Both the position numbers and the translations under genes were made by a program. This document shows positions 1-7,799 of a stretch of DNA of 64,000 bases, in pieces. Under the pieces are notes generated by a model. The model had not been told where the DNA came from and did no database searches. It saw only the letters and a program-made list of their open reading frames with translations. The stretch covers positions 231,528-295,527 of the forward strand of contig JAHDVP010000001.1 in NCBI GenBank assembly GCA_023384575.1. Direction: 5' to 3'. Position 1 is the stretch's first letter, and every line of letters begins with the position of its first letter. Origin of the DNA: Acidobacteriota bacterium (GTDB lineage: Bacteria > Acidobacteriota > Vicinamibacteria > Vicinamibacterales > JAFNAJ01).

Positions 1-313
1 GGCCGCGACGCGAGGGGTCGGCGAGCGTCCGGCCCGGAATCCACTCGAGCACGAGGTACGGCACGCCCGAGGCCTCGTCGATGTCGTGCACCGTGACGAT
101 GTTCGGGTGGTTCAGCGCGGCGAGGGACCTCGCCTCGTGACGCAACCGATCGCGTTCACCGGCGACGCCCGACCCGAGCCGCGTGAGGAACTTGAGGGCC
201 ACTTCGCGACCGAGCTTCGTGTCGCGCGCGCGGTAGACGACGCCCATCCCGCCCTCGCCCACCTGTTCGAGGACTCGATACTGGCGAAACTCGGTGCCGA
301 CCTGCACGGGCAT
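1..313 (-). CDS. Serine/threonine protein kinase, N-terminal part (cut by window edge)
   Basis: Only the first ~104 residues are inside the window; the gene runs off the left edge. The translation starts MPVQVGTEFRQYRVLEQ and shows the Hanks-type kinase glycine-rich loop GEGGMGVVYRA, then VALKFL with the ATP-anchoring lysine, then the helix-C/beta-4 region (RSLAALNHPNIVTVHDI) and the hinge YLVLEWIPG. It is therefore a PknB-like bacterial Ser/Thr kinase. The catalytic loop and any sensor domain lie outside. The stop of the downstream-facing neighbour at 329 is 15 nt upstream of the start, so this is the last visible gene of a minus-strand run that begins at queE. Confidence 0.9.
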   Translation of the reverse strand, partial: MPVQVGTEFRQYRVLEQVGEGGMGVVYRARDTKLGREVALKFLTRLGSGVAGERDRLRHEARSLAALNHPNIVTVHDIDEASGVPYLVLEWIPGRTLADPSRRG

Positions 314-328
314 CGACGTCGGTGCCGG

Positions 329-598
329 CTAGGGAAACGCTTCGGTGAGGGCCGCCACGATCGCCGCCCCGCAGGCGGCACCTGCGAGTGCCCTCGCGAG
401 CGGTCGCGGCGGGTCGGCGCGTCGCAGGACGAAGTACGTGGCGGCGGCGAAGCTCACGAAGAACGAGAGGCCCGCCGCGACGGACGCCGGTAGTGGACCT
501 GTGAGAAGCCGGGCCAGGCTGGGGGTCAGCAGGCCAGCGACCACCCACGGCCACACGATGGGCGGGCGCGTGCGCCGAGCGTCCGGGGTCGTCTCCAT
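329..598 (-). CDS. Small hydrophobic membrane protein, unknown function
   Basis: An 89-residue protein with three likely hydrophobic segments (about residues 15-33, 38-58 and 68-86) separated by short basic loops, so probably an integral membrane protein. I recognise no family. It lies between an acetyltransferase gene and a protein kinase gene on the same strand. The ATG at 598 is used; an in-frame ATG at 616 would add six residues (MPETLA) and neither has a good Shine-Dalgarno sequence. Its reality rests on its position in a tight co-directional run and on the hydrophobic pattern. Confidence 0.55.
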   Translation of the reverse strand: METTPDARRTRPPIVWPWVVAGLLTPSLARLLTGPLPASVAAGLSFFVSFAAATYFVLRRADPPRPLARALAGAACGAAIVAALTEAFP

Positions 599-639
599 GG
601 CGAGGGTCTCAGGCATTCTGCGCCGTGGGGGCGCCTTGT

Positions 640-1110
640 TCAAGAGCCAGCGAGCGATTTCACGTACGCGTGCTGCGTCTTCTGCCTGACATAGCCAGAC
701 GCTTCGTAGAAGGGGTGCGATTCGGTTCTGGCCGCGTTGGAGCGGACGGTCATCACCGCGAGCCCCTGGGCGGCGGCCCAGGCCTCCGCCGCGGACACCA
801 GGACCCGTCCCACCCCGCCGCGCCGTGCGGACGCCCCGACGACGAGGCCGACGATCTCTGCCCGCTCGCCAGACTCGAGCAACAGGCGGCGCTCGGCCGC
901 GATCCAGCCCACGACCGCCCCTCCGCGCTGCGCGACGCCGATGAAATGCGACGCGCTCGCCGCGAGCGCCGAGAGCCGCGACGCGACCTCGCCTGCGGGG
1001 CAGGGGTAGCCGAGCTCGCCGCTCAGCCGCGCGATCTCGCTCGCGTCCTCCTGCGTCGCTGGACGAACGCTGACGCCGATGACCCGGCCAGTCGATGTCG
1101 CGCGCTCCAT
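640..1110 (-). CDS. GNAT-family N-acetyltransferase
   Basis: A 156-residue Gcn5-related acetyltransferase. It begins with the typical IGVSVRPATQEDASEIARL beta-1/alpha-1 start, has the central strand AEIVGLVVGASARRGGVGRVLV carrying the acetyl-CoA-binding R/Q-x-x-G-x-G/A-like loop (ARRGGVGRVL), and ends with the SHPFYEASGYVRQ motif common to this family. The substrate cannot be deduced. The start at 1110 is supported by GGGAGG seven bases upstream. The gene follows the AlaX-like gene by 32 bp in the same direction. Confidence 0.85.
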   Translation of the reverse strand: MERATSTGRVIGVSVRPATQEDASEIARLSGELGYPCPAGEVASRLSALAASASHFIGVAQRGGAVVGWIAAERRLLLESGERAEIVGLVVGASARRGGVGRVLVSAAEAWAAAQGLAVMTVRSNAARTESHPFYEASGYVRQKTQHAYVKSLAGS

Positions 1111-1142
1111 GGGCTGCCTCCCGGCGGTGCCGGACGCGAGCG

Positions 1143-2348
1143 TCACCCCTCGATCGCTTCCCCAATCCACGTCCGTGCCGCCGAGACCAGCACGTCGGAC
1201 GGGGCGTCGAGTCCGCCGCCCTGCGCCAGATCGGGACGGCCGCCGCCCCGGCCGCCGAAGATCGGGAAGAGGTGCTTCAGCAACGCCGACATGTCGGGGC
1301 CCGCGTTGTCGTCCGTCGACCGCGCCGCGACGACGAGCGCAGGTCGGGTCGCAGTGAAGAGGACGACGAGGCGAGCCGGGGCGCCAACGATCGCGGAAGC
1401 CAGCGACTTGAGCCCCGCCGCGTCGTACCCCTCGAGCGCCTCGACGACCACGTGCCACTGGCCCACGTCCGTCGCACGACGCGCGAGATCGGCGGCCTCG
1501 AACGCCGCAAGGCGCTCGGCGAGCTGCCGTGCGACCCGGCGCTGTTCCTTGTTCTCGACCATCAGGCGCTCGATGGCGGCCGGCAACTCCGGCTCGCCGA
1601 CCGACAGCACCCGGGCCGCCGCGTCGGCCGTGTCGCGCAGCGTCTCGAACGCCGACAGCGCACGACCCCCACACACGAAGGTCACGCGCGACCCGCCCTT
1701 GAACCGCTCCCACCCTCGGACCGCCACCACGCCCACCTCGCCCGTCCGCGACACGTGCGTGCCGCCACAGGCCGAAAGGTCGAAACGCTCGATGTCGATG
1801 AGCCGCAGCCGTCCTCCTCGCGCAGGCGGCTTCCTGAGCGGCAGCCTCGCCGCCTCCGCCTCGTCGACGAAGCGGATGGCCACGGGGCGGTCGTCCCAGA
1901 CCACGCAACTCGCCTCGACGGCGGCCGAGGCGACCTCGTCGTGCCCGACCTCGCGGTCGAGGTCGATGGTCGACAGGTCCGCACCGAGGTGAAAGCTCTC
2001 GGTCCGCGCCGAGTGCAGGCGCTCGAACGCCGCCGACAGCAGGTGCTGGCCCGTGTGCTGCTGCATGTGGTCGAAGCGCCGCGGCCAGTCGACGACACCC
2101 GCCACCCTCGCGCCGACATCGAGCGGGCCGTCGACGAGATGCCACACCTCGCCCGCGTCGTCATCGACGACATCGACGACCCGACAGCCGCCGAGCGTCC
2201 CGGTGTCGAACGGCTGCCCGCCCGAGGTCGGATAGAAGGCCGTCCTGTCGAGCGAGACGCGCGTCGTGCCGCCGGCCTGCTCGACACGCCGCACGACGGC
2301 CTCGAAGGATCGGCACCACGGCTCGGTGTAGTAGAGGCGGGTGGTCAT
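1143..2348 (-). CDS. AlaX-like alanyl-tRNA editing protein with DHHA1 domain
   Basis: A 401-residue homologue of the editing and C-terminal parts of alanyl-tRNA synthetase, lacking the catalytic synthetase core. It should hydrolyse mischarged Ser- or Gly-tRNA(Ala) in the cytoplasm. Visible: the N-terminal barrel start (DRTAFYPTSGGQPFDTG), the zinc motif HTGQHLLSAAF (HxxxH), the second zinc motif ACGGTHVSRTGEVG, then a helical linker and a DHHA1 domain ending in a glycine-rich GGRGGGRPDLAQGGG segment. This is the long AlaX type. The ATG at 2348 has no obvious ribosome site; the 41-bp gap to queC contains a short TTCTTGG tandem repeat. Confidence 0.9.
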   Translation of the reverse strand: MTTRLYYTEPWCRSFEAVVRRVEQAGGTTRVSLDRTAFYPTSGGQPFDTGTLGGCRVVDVVDDDAGEVWHLVDGPLDVGARVAGVVDWPRRFDHMQQHTGQHLLSAAFERLHSARTESFHLGADLSTIDLDREVGHDEVASAAVEASCVVWDDRPVAIRFVDEAEAARLPLRKPPARGGRLRLIDIERFDLSACGGTHVSRTGEVGVVAVRGWERFKGGSRVTFVCGGRALSAFETLRDTADAAARVLSVGEPELPAAIERLMVENKEQRRVARQLAERLAAFEAADLARRATDVGQWHVVVEALEGYDAAGLKSLASAIVGAPARLVVLFTATRPALVVAARSTDDNAGPDMSALLKHLFPIFGGRGGGRPDLAQGGGLDAPSDVLVSAARTWIGEAIEG

Positions 2349-2389
2349 GGGGGAGGGGTGTTCTTGGTTCTTGGTTCTGGGATGGTGAG

Positions 2390-3088
2390 TCAGGGGTGGT
2401 GGTGCGCGAGCAATGGATCGGGCACGCCGGCCTCGGCGAATCCTCGCGCGCGCAGCACGCAGCTGTCGCAGTGTCCGCACGGGCGCCCCCCGGCGAGCGG
2501 ATCGTAGCAGCTGTGCGTCAGCCCGTAGTCGAGGCCGAGGGCCACGCCGCACCGGATGATCTCGGCCTTCGACCAGTCGATGAGCGGCGTGTGCACGCGG
2601 AAGTCCGTACCGGTCACCCCAGCCCTCGTCGCGAGACGCGCCAGGTCCTCGAAGGCGGCGATGAACTCGGGCCGGCAGTCGGGATAGCCGGAGTAGTCGA
2701 GGGCATTGACGCCGATGAAGACGTCGTGCGCGTCGATGCTCTCGGCCCACGCCAGCGCGAGCGACAGGAAGATCGTGTTGCGCGCGGGCACGTACGTGAC
2801 GGGGATCTGGCCGGCGTCGATGGGGCGATCCTTGGGCACCGGCATGACCCCGGTCAGCGCCGAGCGGGCGATTTCGCCGAGGGGCAGGTCGAGTTCGACG
2901 TGCTTCGTGACGCCCAACGAGGCCGCGACGCGACGGGCCGCCTCGACCTCGCGCGCGTGCGTCTGGCCGTAGCGCACCGTCAGCGCGAACAGGTCGAACC
3001 CCCGGTCGGCCGCGATGGCCGCCGCCGTATAGGAGTCGAGCCCGCCGCTCAGCAAGACAATGGCCGAACGCCGCGAGATGGTCGACAT
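2390..3088 (-). CDS. queC: 7-cyano-7-deazaguanine synthase
   Basis: QueC (232 residues) converts 7-carboxy-7-deazaguanine to preQ0 with ATP and ammonia in queuosine biosynthesis. The N-terminal PP-loop SGGLDS (residues 14-19) binds ATP. The C-terminal zinc site is [17 protein letters not shown] (four cysteines). The motifs [16 protein letters not shown] and [17 protein letters not shown] are typical of the family. The start codon follows the queE stop by two bases, implying translational coupling. The C-terminus (LLAHHHP) is slightly histidine-rich. queD and queF are not in the window. Confidence 0.96.
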   Translation of the reverse strand: MSTISRRSAIVLLSGGLDSYTAAAIAADRGFDLFALTVRYGQTHAREVEAARRVAASLGVTKHVELDLPLGEIARSALTGVMPVPKDRPIDAGQIPVTYVPARNTIFLSLALAWAESIDAHDVFIGVNALDYSGYPDCRPEFIAAFEDLARLATRAGVTGTDFRVHTPLIDWSKAEIIRCGVALGLDYGLTHSCYDPLAGGRPCGHCDSCVLRARGFAEAGVPDPLLAHHHP

Positions 3089-3090
3089 GC

Positions 3091-3732
3091 TCAGACGCCC
3101 CGCACCTCGGCACCCCAGATGTACTTGTGCAGCTGCACCTGGATCCGGACCGGGAGCTCGTCGGCCAGCACCCACTCGGCGAGCAGTTTCAGGTCGAGCC
3201 GCCCGTGCACGGGCGAGAAGAGCACGGCCGCGCACTTCCGGTCGAGCAGGTGCCGCCGCACGATCTCCCGAGCGAACTCGTAGTCGCCGCGATCCTGCAC
3301 GACGAACTTCACCTCGTCGTGCGGGGCGAGCAGATCGAGGTTGCGCCAGTGGTTGCGATGCGACTCGCCGCTTGCCGGGCACTTCACGTCGACCACCTTG
3401 ACGACCGCCGCGGGCACGCGCTCGATGCTGACGTGCCCGCCCGTCTCGAGCAGCACCGTCCGCCCGCCGGCGAGCAGGGCGTCCATCAGCGGGTACACGT
3501 CGGGCTGGAGCAGCGGCTCGCCGCCGGTGACCTCCACCAGCGGACACCCGTGCCGGCCGACCTCGTCGAGGACCTCGTCGAGGCCCATCTTCCGCCCTTC
3601 CGTGAACGAATACGGCGTGTCGCACCAGGTGCAGCGCAGGTCGCAGGCCGTAAGGCGAACGAAGACACAGGGGCGACCCGAATGGGTCGATTCTCCCTGG
3701 ATGGAGTAGAAAATCTCGTTGACCGTGAGCAT
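3091..3732 (-). CDS. queE: 7-carboxy-7-deazaguanine synthase (radical SAM)
   Basis: QueE (213 residues) is a small radical SAM enzyme that rearranges 6-carboxytetrahydropterin to 7-carboxy-7-deazaguanine, the step before QueC. The iron-sulfur site is C30-x3-C34-x2-C37 ([14 protein letters not shown]), followed by the SAM-binding VTGGEPLLQ. The N-terminus [12 protein letters not shown] is the family hallmark. It is the first gene of the minus-strand run queE-queC-alaX-GNAT. It is divergent from the selenoprotein candidate at 3802, with a 69-bp intergenic space that probably holds both promoters. Confidence 0.96.
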   Translation of the reverse strand: MLTVNEIFYSIQGESTHSGRPCVFVRLTACDLRCTWCDTPYSFTEGRKMGLDEVLDEVGRHGCPLVEVTGGEPLLQPDVYPLMDALLAGGRTVLLETGGHVSIERVPAAVVKVVDVKCPASGESHRNHWRNLDLLAPHDEVKFVVQDRGDYEFAREIVRRHLLDRKCAAVLFSPVHGRLDLKLLAEWVLADELPVRIQVQLHKYIWGAEVRGV

Positions 3733-3801
3733 CCCGAACGCTCTATTCTACTAGCTCGCGAGCCGTGGTCCCGTGTGAGCCGAACCTTCACCCAGCCAGC
3801 C

Positions 3802-4149
3802 ATGCCCAAACCGACCTTCTACTGCAAACCGACGTGAACGACCTGCAAGAACGCCAGGAGTTACCTGGCTGAGCTCGGCATCGAGGTCGACGAGGTCGAC
3901 ATCAACCGGACGCCGCCGCCTCGCGACCTCCTCGAGCGTCATGTCGACGCCGGGCGCCTGAGAGACTTCCTGAGCGCGCGCAGTCCGGTGTTCAAGACGC
4001 GCCCGCTGCCGACGGGCAAGACCGAGGCCCTCGACCTGATGCTCGCGCAGCCGAACCTGATCAGGCGGCCGCTGCTCGTGGTGGGGAAGACGGCGATCTT
4101 CGGCTTCGATCGCGATCGGTACGAGGCGCTGAGGGGGCAGAGGCGCTGA
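3802..4149 (+). CDS. Probable selenoprotein, ArsC/Spx-like thiol reductase (in-frame TGA = Sec12)
   Basis: Reading from ATG 3802 gives MPKPTFYCKPT, then TGA at codon 12 (3835-3837), then TTCKNARSYLAELGIEV and 100 further residues to a TGA at 4147. The whole is 115 residues, normal for the ArsC/Spx/YffB family of glutaredoxin-fold reductases. The family's CxxC falls at TGA-T-T-C, so the TGA replaces the first redox cysteine and would give UxxC. Downstream family features are intact: QPNLIRRPLLVVGK and FGFDRDRYEAL. A perfect 6-bp hairpin with a 5-nt loop begins 15 nt after the TGA (separate entry). A plain nonsense mutation is the alternative, but the exact replacement of the catalytic cysteine and the intact downstream frame argue for selenocysteine. 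Its last codons lie in a GAGGCGCTGAG direct repeat. Whether it reduces arsenate is unknown. Confidence 0.8.
3853..3869 (+). promoter_or_regulatory. Candidate bacterial SECIS hairpin
   Basis: GCCAGG-AGTTA-CCTGGC forms a perfect 6-bp stem with a 5-nt loop inside the coding region. The loop starts 21 nt after the TGA at 3835-3837. Bacterial SECIS elements are known to have an apical loop about 16-37 nt after the UGA with a G among the first two loop bases; here the loop begins A-G. A longer-range pairing of CGACCT (3839-3844) with AGGTCG (3884-3889) could close a lower stem. It would recruit SelB to the UGA; no sel genes are in the window. Confidence 0.72.
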
Positions 4150-4166
4150 GAGGGCACACCGCAGAG

Positions 4167-5117
4167 GTGCAGGGGGCGCAAAGACGCGCCGAGATCCGGA
4201 TTGGCACGTCCGGCTGGAGCTACCCCTCCGGCCGCGGCAGCTGGAACGGCGTGTTCTACCCGTCACCGCGGCCGGCCGGCTTCGACGAGCTCGTCTACTA
4301 CGCGGAGCGGTTCGACACGGTCGAGGTCAACTCGACGTTCTACCGGGTCCCGTCGCCGGCCACCACGAGGCGCTGGGCCGAACGAACGCCCCCCCGCTTC
4401 GAGTTCGCGGTGAAGCTGTTCCAGCAGTTCACGCATCCGCGCATGTTCGCGGAGCGCTCAGGCGGAGAGGCCTCAATCGGCCCGGCCGACGTCGACGCGT
4501 TCCGTCGGGCCATCGACCCGCTCGCCGTGGCCGGCAAGCTCGGCCCCCTCCTCGCGCAGTTTCCGCCGAGCTTCGTCCGCGACGAGGCGGCGGTGGCGTA
4601 CCTCGGGTGGCTGCTCGAGACCTTCGGCGACCACGCGCTGGCCGTCGAACTGCGTCACCGCTCGTGGAGCGACGCGGCCGACGACACCCGCGCGCTGCTC
4701 GACGCCGCCGGTGCCACCTGGGTGCAGATCGACGAGCCGAAGTTCCGTTCCTCGATCAGACAGGACTTCAGGGCCACGCCCGGAGCACTCTTCTACGCGC
4801 GCCTGCACGGGCGAAACGCCGGGGAGTGGTGGGATCACGAGCGGACCGAGGACCGCTACGACTACCTGTATTCGAGCGAGGAGCTCGAGCCGTTCGCCGA
4901 GGCCGTGGCCGACGCCGCGCGGGTGGCACGCAAGATCTACCTGCTGCTCAACAACCACTTCGAGGCCAAGGCCGTGGCCAACGCGGCCATGCTGAAGCAC
5001 CGGCTCGGCCAGCCGGTGCCCGGCGCCTACCCGGAAGCGTTCCTCTCGCGCTTCCCTGCCCTCGCGGGCACGGTCACGACTTCGGCGCGGAGGCCTGGCC
5101 CGGGGTCGTTGTTCTAA
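4167..5117 (+). CDS. DUF72 (YecE-like) domain protein
   Basis: A 316-residue DUF72 protein with a TIM-barrel-like fold and no settled biochemical role. It opens with EIRIGTSGWSYPSGRGSWNG and VEVNSTFYRVPSP, the family's conserved N-terminal blocks, and has FEFAVKLFQQFTHPR and LAVELRHRSW in the middle. The GTG at 4167 is the first in-frame start; there is no good ribosome site. It lies 17 bp after the selenoprotein candidate and may be co-transcribed with it. Its 3' end overlaps the convergent cyclophilin gene by 44 bp. Confidence 0.9.
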   Translation: MQGAQRRAEIRIGTSGWSYPSGRGSWNGVFYPSPRPAGFDELVYYAERFDTVEVNSTFYRVPSPATTRRWAERTPPRFEFAVKLFQQFTHPRMFAERSGGEASIGPADVDAFRRAIDPLAVAGKLGPLLAQFPPSFVRDEAAVAYLGWLLETFGDHALAVELRHRSWSDAADDTRALLDAAGATWVQIDEPKFRSSIRQDFRATPGALFYARLHGRNAGEWWDHERTEDRYDYLYSSEELEPFAEAVADAARVARKIYLLLNNHFEAKAVANAAMLKHRLGQPVPGAYPEAFLSRFPALAGTVTTSARRPGPGSLF

Positions 5118-5676
5118 TCGACACGCGCCGGACGATGTCGGCTTCCTGGATCTTCTCGACGACGTCCATGCCGGAGATCACCTGGCCGAACACCGTGTAC
5201 CGGCCATCGAGACGCGCTGCGCGAGCGAAGGTGATGTAGATCTGGCTGTCGCCCCGCGTCACGTCGCCCGGGTGCGCGACGGCCACCGAGCCGCGCACGT
5301 GCAGACGCTTCTTCGAGAACTCGCCGACGCCGATCGGCTTGCCGCTGCCATCGTCGGGGCCGCGTCCCCACCAGTCTCGCTTGGTCATGTCGCGCGACTT
5401 CGGGTCGCCGAACTGGATGACGAAGCCCGGTTCCACCCGGTGCACGCGGTGCCCGTTGTAGAAGTTGCGTTTGACGAGGGCGAGGATGTGCGCCACCGTT
5501 TTCGGGGCCTCGTCGGGGTACGTCTCGAACTCGAAGGTGCCCTTCACGGTCTCGACCACCACGATGGGGCCGGCACCCGGCGAGGGGCCGGCCTGCGGGG
5601 CTTGCGCCGCGAGAGCGACGAGGCCGACGACCACCGAGACGAGCACGCCGCCGATGACCACCAGTCGTCGATTCAT
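5074..5676 (-). CDS. Exported peptidyl-prolyl cis-trans isomerase, cyclophilin type
   Basis: A 200-residue cyclophilin with an N-terminal signal sequence (MNRRLVVIGGVLVSVVVGLVALAAQAPQ), so it probably acts in the periplasm as a prolyl isomerase for folding exported proteins. Family motifs: VVVETVKGTFEFETYPDEAPKTV, FYNGHRVHRVEPGFVIQFGDP, SQIYITF and the DGRYTVFGQVISGMDVV block. The start overlaps the nth stop (ATGA), so the two are translationally coupled. The last 44 bp overlap the convergent DUF72 gene. Confidence 0.93.
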   Translation of the reverse strand: MNRRLVVIGGVLVSVVVGLVALAAQAPQAGPSPGAGPIVVVETVKGTFEFETYPDEAPKTVAHILALVKRNFYNGHRVHRVEPGFVIQFGDPKSRDMTKRDWWGRGPDDGSGKPIGVGEFSKKRLHVRGSVAVAHPGDVTRGDSQIYITFARAARLDGRYTVFGQVISGMDVVEKIQEADIVRRVSIRTTTPGQASAPKS

Positions 5677-6395
5677 GGTCGTTCTGCCTTTCCCTGCCTC
5701 GTCACGCCGAGCCGCGGGCACACGTCGGCCAGCGCACAAGCCCCGCAGAGCGGGTACACCGGCTTGCAGACCTGCTGGCCCCAGGTGACGAGATGGAGGT
5801 TGATGGCGGCCCACCACCGCCGGGCGGTGGCCGCGTAGAGCGCCCGCTCGGTCTTCTCGGGCGTCTTCGTCTTGACCCAGCCGAAGCGGTTCGCGATGCG
5901 GTGCACGTGCGTGTCGACGCAGATGTGGTCTGGACTCTCGTGCGCGACGATCAAGACCAGCGTCGCGGTCTTTCGTCCGACGCCCGGCAGCGTCAGCAGG
6001 CCGTCCATGGTCGCCGGCACGTGGCCGCCGAACCGCTCGACGATCTGGCGGCAGCACTCGCGCACGTGCCTGGCCTTCGTGCGGTAGAAGCTCACGGGAT
6101 AGATCAGCCGCGCGATGCGCGATGCCGGGAGCTTCGCGAGCGCGCCGGGCGTGTTCGCCACCGCGAAGAGGCGGAGCGAGGCCGCGTGGGTCACCGCGTC
6201 CTTGGTCTGGGCCGAGAGCATGGTCGCGATGAGCGTCTCGAAGGCGGTGCTGGCGTTCTCCTCCGAGAGCTTCTCGATGGCCGGCCGCTCCATGCGCTCG
6301 ATCTCGCGGCGCAGCCGCCGCATCACGACATCGACGGGGGCGGCCCGGGGGTGGGCGAGCGGTGACGGCTGGGCGATGGACGACGTCCGGGGCAT
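5673..6395 (-). CDS. nth: Endonuclease III (DNA glycosylase/AP lyase)
   Basis: Nth (240 residues from ATG 6395) removes oxidised pyrimidines from DNA. It shows the helix-hairpin-helix LPGVGRKTATLVL with the catalytic lysine, and the catalytic aspartate in CVDTHVHRIANRFG. The C-terminal [4Fe-4S] site is C-x6-C-x2-C-x5-C (CKPVYPLCGACALADVC). The open frame extends upstream to 6440, but those 15 residues look non-conserved. It is upstream of, and coupled to, the cyclophilin gene, an association with no obvious functional link. Confidence 0.95.
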   Translation of the reverse strand: MPRTSSIAQPSPLAHPRAAPVDVVMRRLRREIERMERPAIEKLSEENASTAFETLIATMLSAQTKDAVTHAASLRLFAVANTPGALAKLPASRIARLIYPVSFYRTKARHVRECCRQIVERFGGHVPATMDGLLTLPGVGRKTATLVLIVAHESPDHICVDTHVHRIANRFGWVKTKTPEKTERALYAATARRWWAAINLHLVTWGQQVCKPVYPLCGACALADVCPRLGVTRQGKAERP

Positions 6396-6462
6396 GAGCG
6401 CAGGCACGATCCTACACCCTCGGCCTGCACAACGAGTCACGGGCGTCGCTGGTGACGGCCTC

Positions 6463-6490
6463 CGCCGGGGCTGAAGCCCCGGCGCTACGA
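6463..6490 (+). repeat. Short palindromic repeat (GGGGCTGAAGCCCC family), copy 1
   Basis: CGCCGGGGCTGAAGCCCCGG followed by CGCTACGA. The core GGGGCT-GA-AGCCCC is a near-perfect hairpin. A partial copy (CCGGCGCTACGA) follows at about 6502. The same unit recurs at 32963, 36516, 36552, 48196 and 48687, always between or at the ends of genes. It lies between nth and the hydroxyacid dehydrogenase stop. Confidence 0.85.
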
Positions 6491-6507
6491 CAGCGGCAAC
6501 TCCGGCG

Positions 6508-7491
6508 CTACGAGAAACCCCGGGGTGTCACGGGCGTGAGCGGCGGCTGCCCCGCCAACACGGCCAGCACGTTGCGGGCCGCGAGGTCGGCCATGGCCGT
6601 CCGGGTCTCGTGCGTCGCGCTGCCAAGGTGCGGCACGAGCAGCACGTGCTCGAGGTCGAGCAGGCCCGCGTGCACCCTCGGCTCGTCCTCGAAGACGTCG
6701 AGGGCGGCGCCGCCCATGCGCCCGGCCCGCAGCACGTCGGCCAGCGCGGCCTCGTCGACCACGGGCCCGCGCGACGTGTTGACGAGGATCGCGCCAGGCC
6801 TCATGCGCCCGAGCGCCCGCCTGTCGATCAGGTGGCGCGTGGTGGGGCCGAGCGGCACGTGCACGGAGATGGCGTCGGAGGTGCTCAGCAGCTCGTCGAA
6901 CGTGAGCCCCTGCCAGCCGGGGCGCACGAGCGCACGGCGGCTCTCGTCGCGCTCGGGTCGCGCGACGAACGCCACACGCATGCCGAAGGCCTCGGCCCGC
7001 TGCCCGACGGCGGCGCCGATGCGGCCGAGCCCGACGATCCCGAGCTGGCGGCCGCGCAGCTCGGTGCCGAGCATGAAGTCGAGCGCCCAGCCTTGCCACG
7101 CCCCGCGCCGCACGAGCCGGTCGCCCTCGGTGATGCGGCGCGTCACGTCGAGCAGCATGGCGATGGCGAGGTCGGCGACCGCGTCGGTGAGCACGTCGGG
7201 CGTGTTCGTCACGACCACACCACGCTGCTCGGCCGCAGCCACGTCGATGTTGTCGTAGCCAACCGCGACGTTGGCGACGATCCTCAGGTCGGGCGCCGCG
7301 TCGAGCGTGGCCGCGTCCACGCGGTCGGTGATGACCGTGAGCACGCCCTGCTTCCCCACCAGCCTGGCCCGCAGCTCGTCGTTCGACCAGTCCTCGTTCG
7401 AGTCGCTGGCCTCGACGTCGCACTCGGCGCGCAGGCGGTCGATGACGGACGGAGGAACGCGGCGGGTGACGAGAACGCGGGCTCCGGGCAC
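6508..7491 (-). CDS. D-2-hydroxyacid dehydrogenase (glyoxylate/hydroxypyruvate reductase type)
   Basis: A 327-residue NAD(P)-dependent D-isomer-specific 2-hydroxyacid dehydrogenase. The Rossmann motif is LGIVGLGRIGAAV. The catalytic set is visible: arginine in VNTSRGPVVDE, glutamate in FEDEPR and histidine in VPHLGSATHETR. NVAVGYDNIDV is the typical substrate-loop region. Closest in style to GyaR/glyoxylate reductases, but the substrate is not certain. It starts with GTG at 7491. No evident operon partner; the sigma/anti-sigma pair upstream ends 68 bp away. Confidence 0.92.
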   Translation of the reverse strand: MPGARVLVTRRVPPSVIDRLRAECDVEASDSNEDWSNDELRARLVGKQGVLTVITDRVDAATLDAAPDLRIVANVAVGYDNIDVAAAEQRGVVVTNTPDVLTDAVADLAIAMLLDVTRRITEGDRLVRRGAWQGWALDFMLGTELRGRQLGIVGLGRIGAAVGQRAEAFGMRVAFVARPERDESRRALVRPGWQGLTFDELLSTSDAISVHVPLGPTTRHLIDRRALGRMRPGAILVNTSRGPVVDEAALADVLRAGRMGGAALDVFEDEPRVHAGLLDLEHVLLVPHLGSATHETRTAMADLAARNVLAVLAGQPPLTPVTPRGFS

Positions 7492-7559
7492 GAGTCGAAT
7501 CGTATCTCAGTCGGTCGCGGCGTCCCAGCACATCACGACGTCGCCGAGCGCAGACCCAG

Positions 7560-7799
7560 TCACCTGTCCCGCGCGGCGAGGATCGCCCGCACCAGGTCCT
7601 CTGGCACGTCGTCTGGCAGCGTCGCGTCCGGCTCCGAGAAGACGGCGCGCCCCAGTCGGACGGCCGCCCGGTACTGCGAGAGGTACTCCAGGCAGTTCTG
7701 GCATCGCGAGAGGTGCCGCTCAAACGGCTCGCTGCACGCGGGCTCGAGCTCCCCGGCGAGGTAATCCACGATGAACGAGGTGAATTCGCGACAGGTCAC
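7560..7799 (-). CDS. Anti-sigma factor, zinc-finger (zf-HC2) type
   Basis: A 79-residue protein beginning MTCREFTSFIVDYLAGEL and carrying the H-x3-C-x2-C zinc signature (HLSRCQNC, residues 29-36), as in ZAS-type anti-sigma factors. There is no transmembrane segment, so it is probably a cytoplasmic redox or metal-responsive anti-sigma. The GTG start overlaps the stop of the sigma gene by four bases (GTGA), with AGGAG upstream, which fits a cognate pair. Confidence 0.85.
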   Translation of the reverse strand: MTCREFTSFIVDYLAGELEPACSEPFERHLSRCQNCLEYLSQYRAAVRLGRAVFSEPDATLPDDVPEDLVRAILAARDR

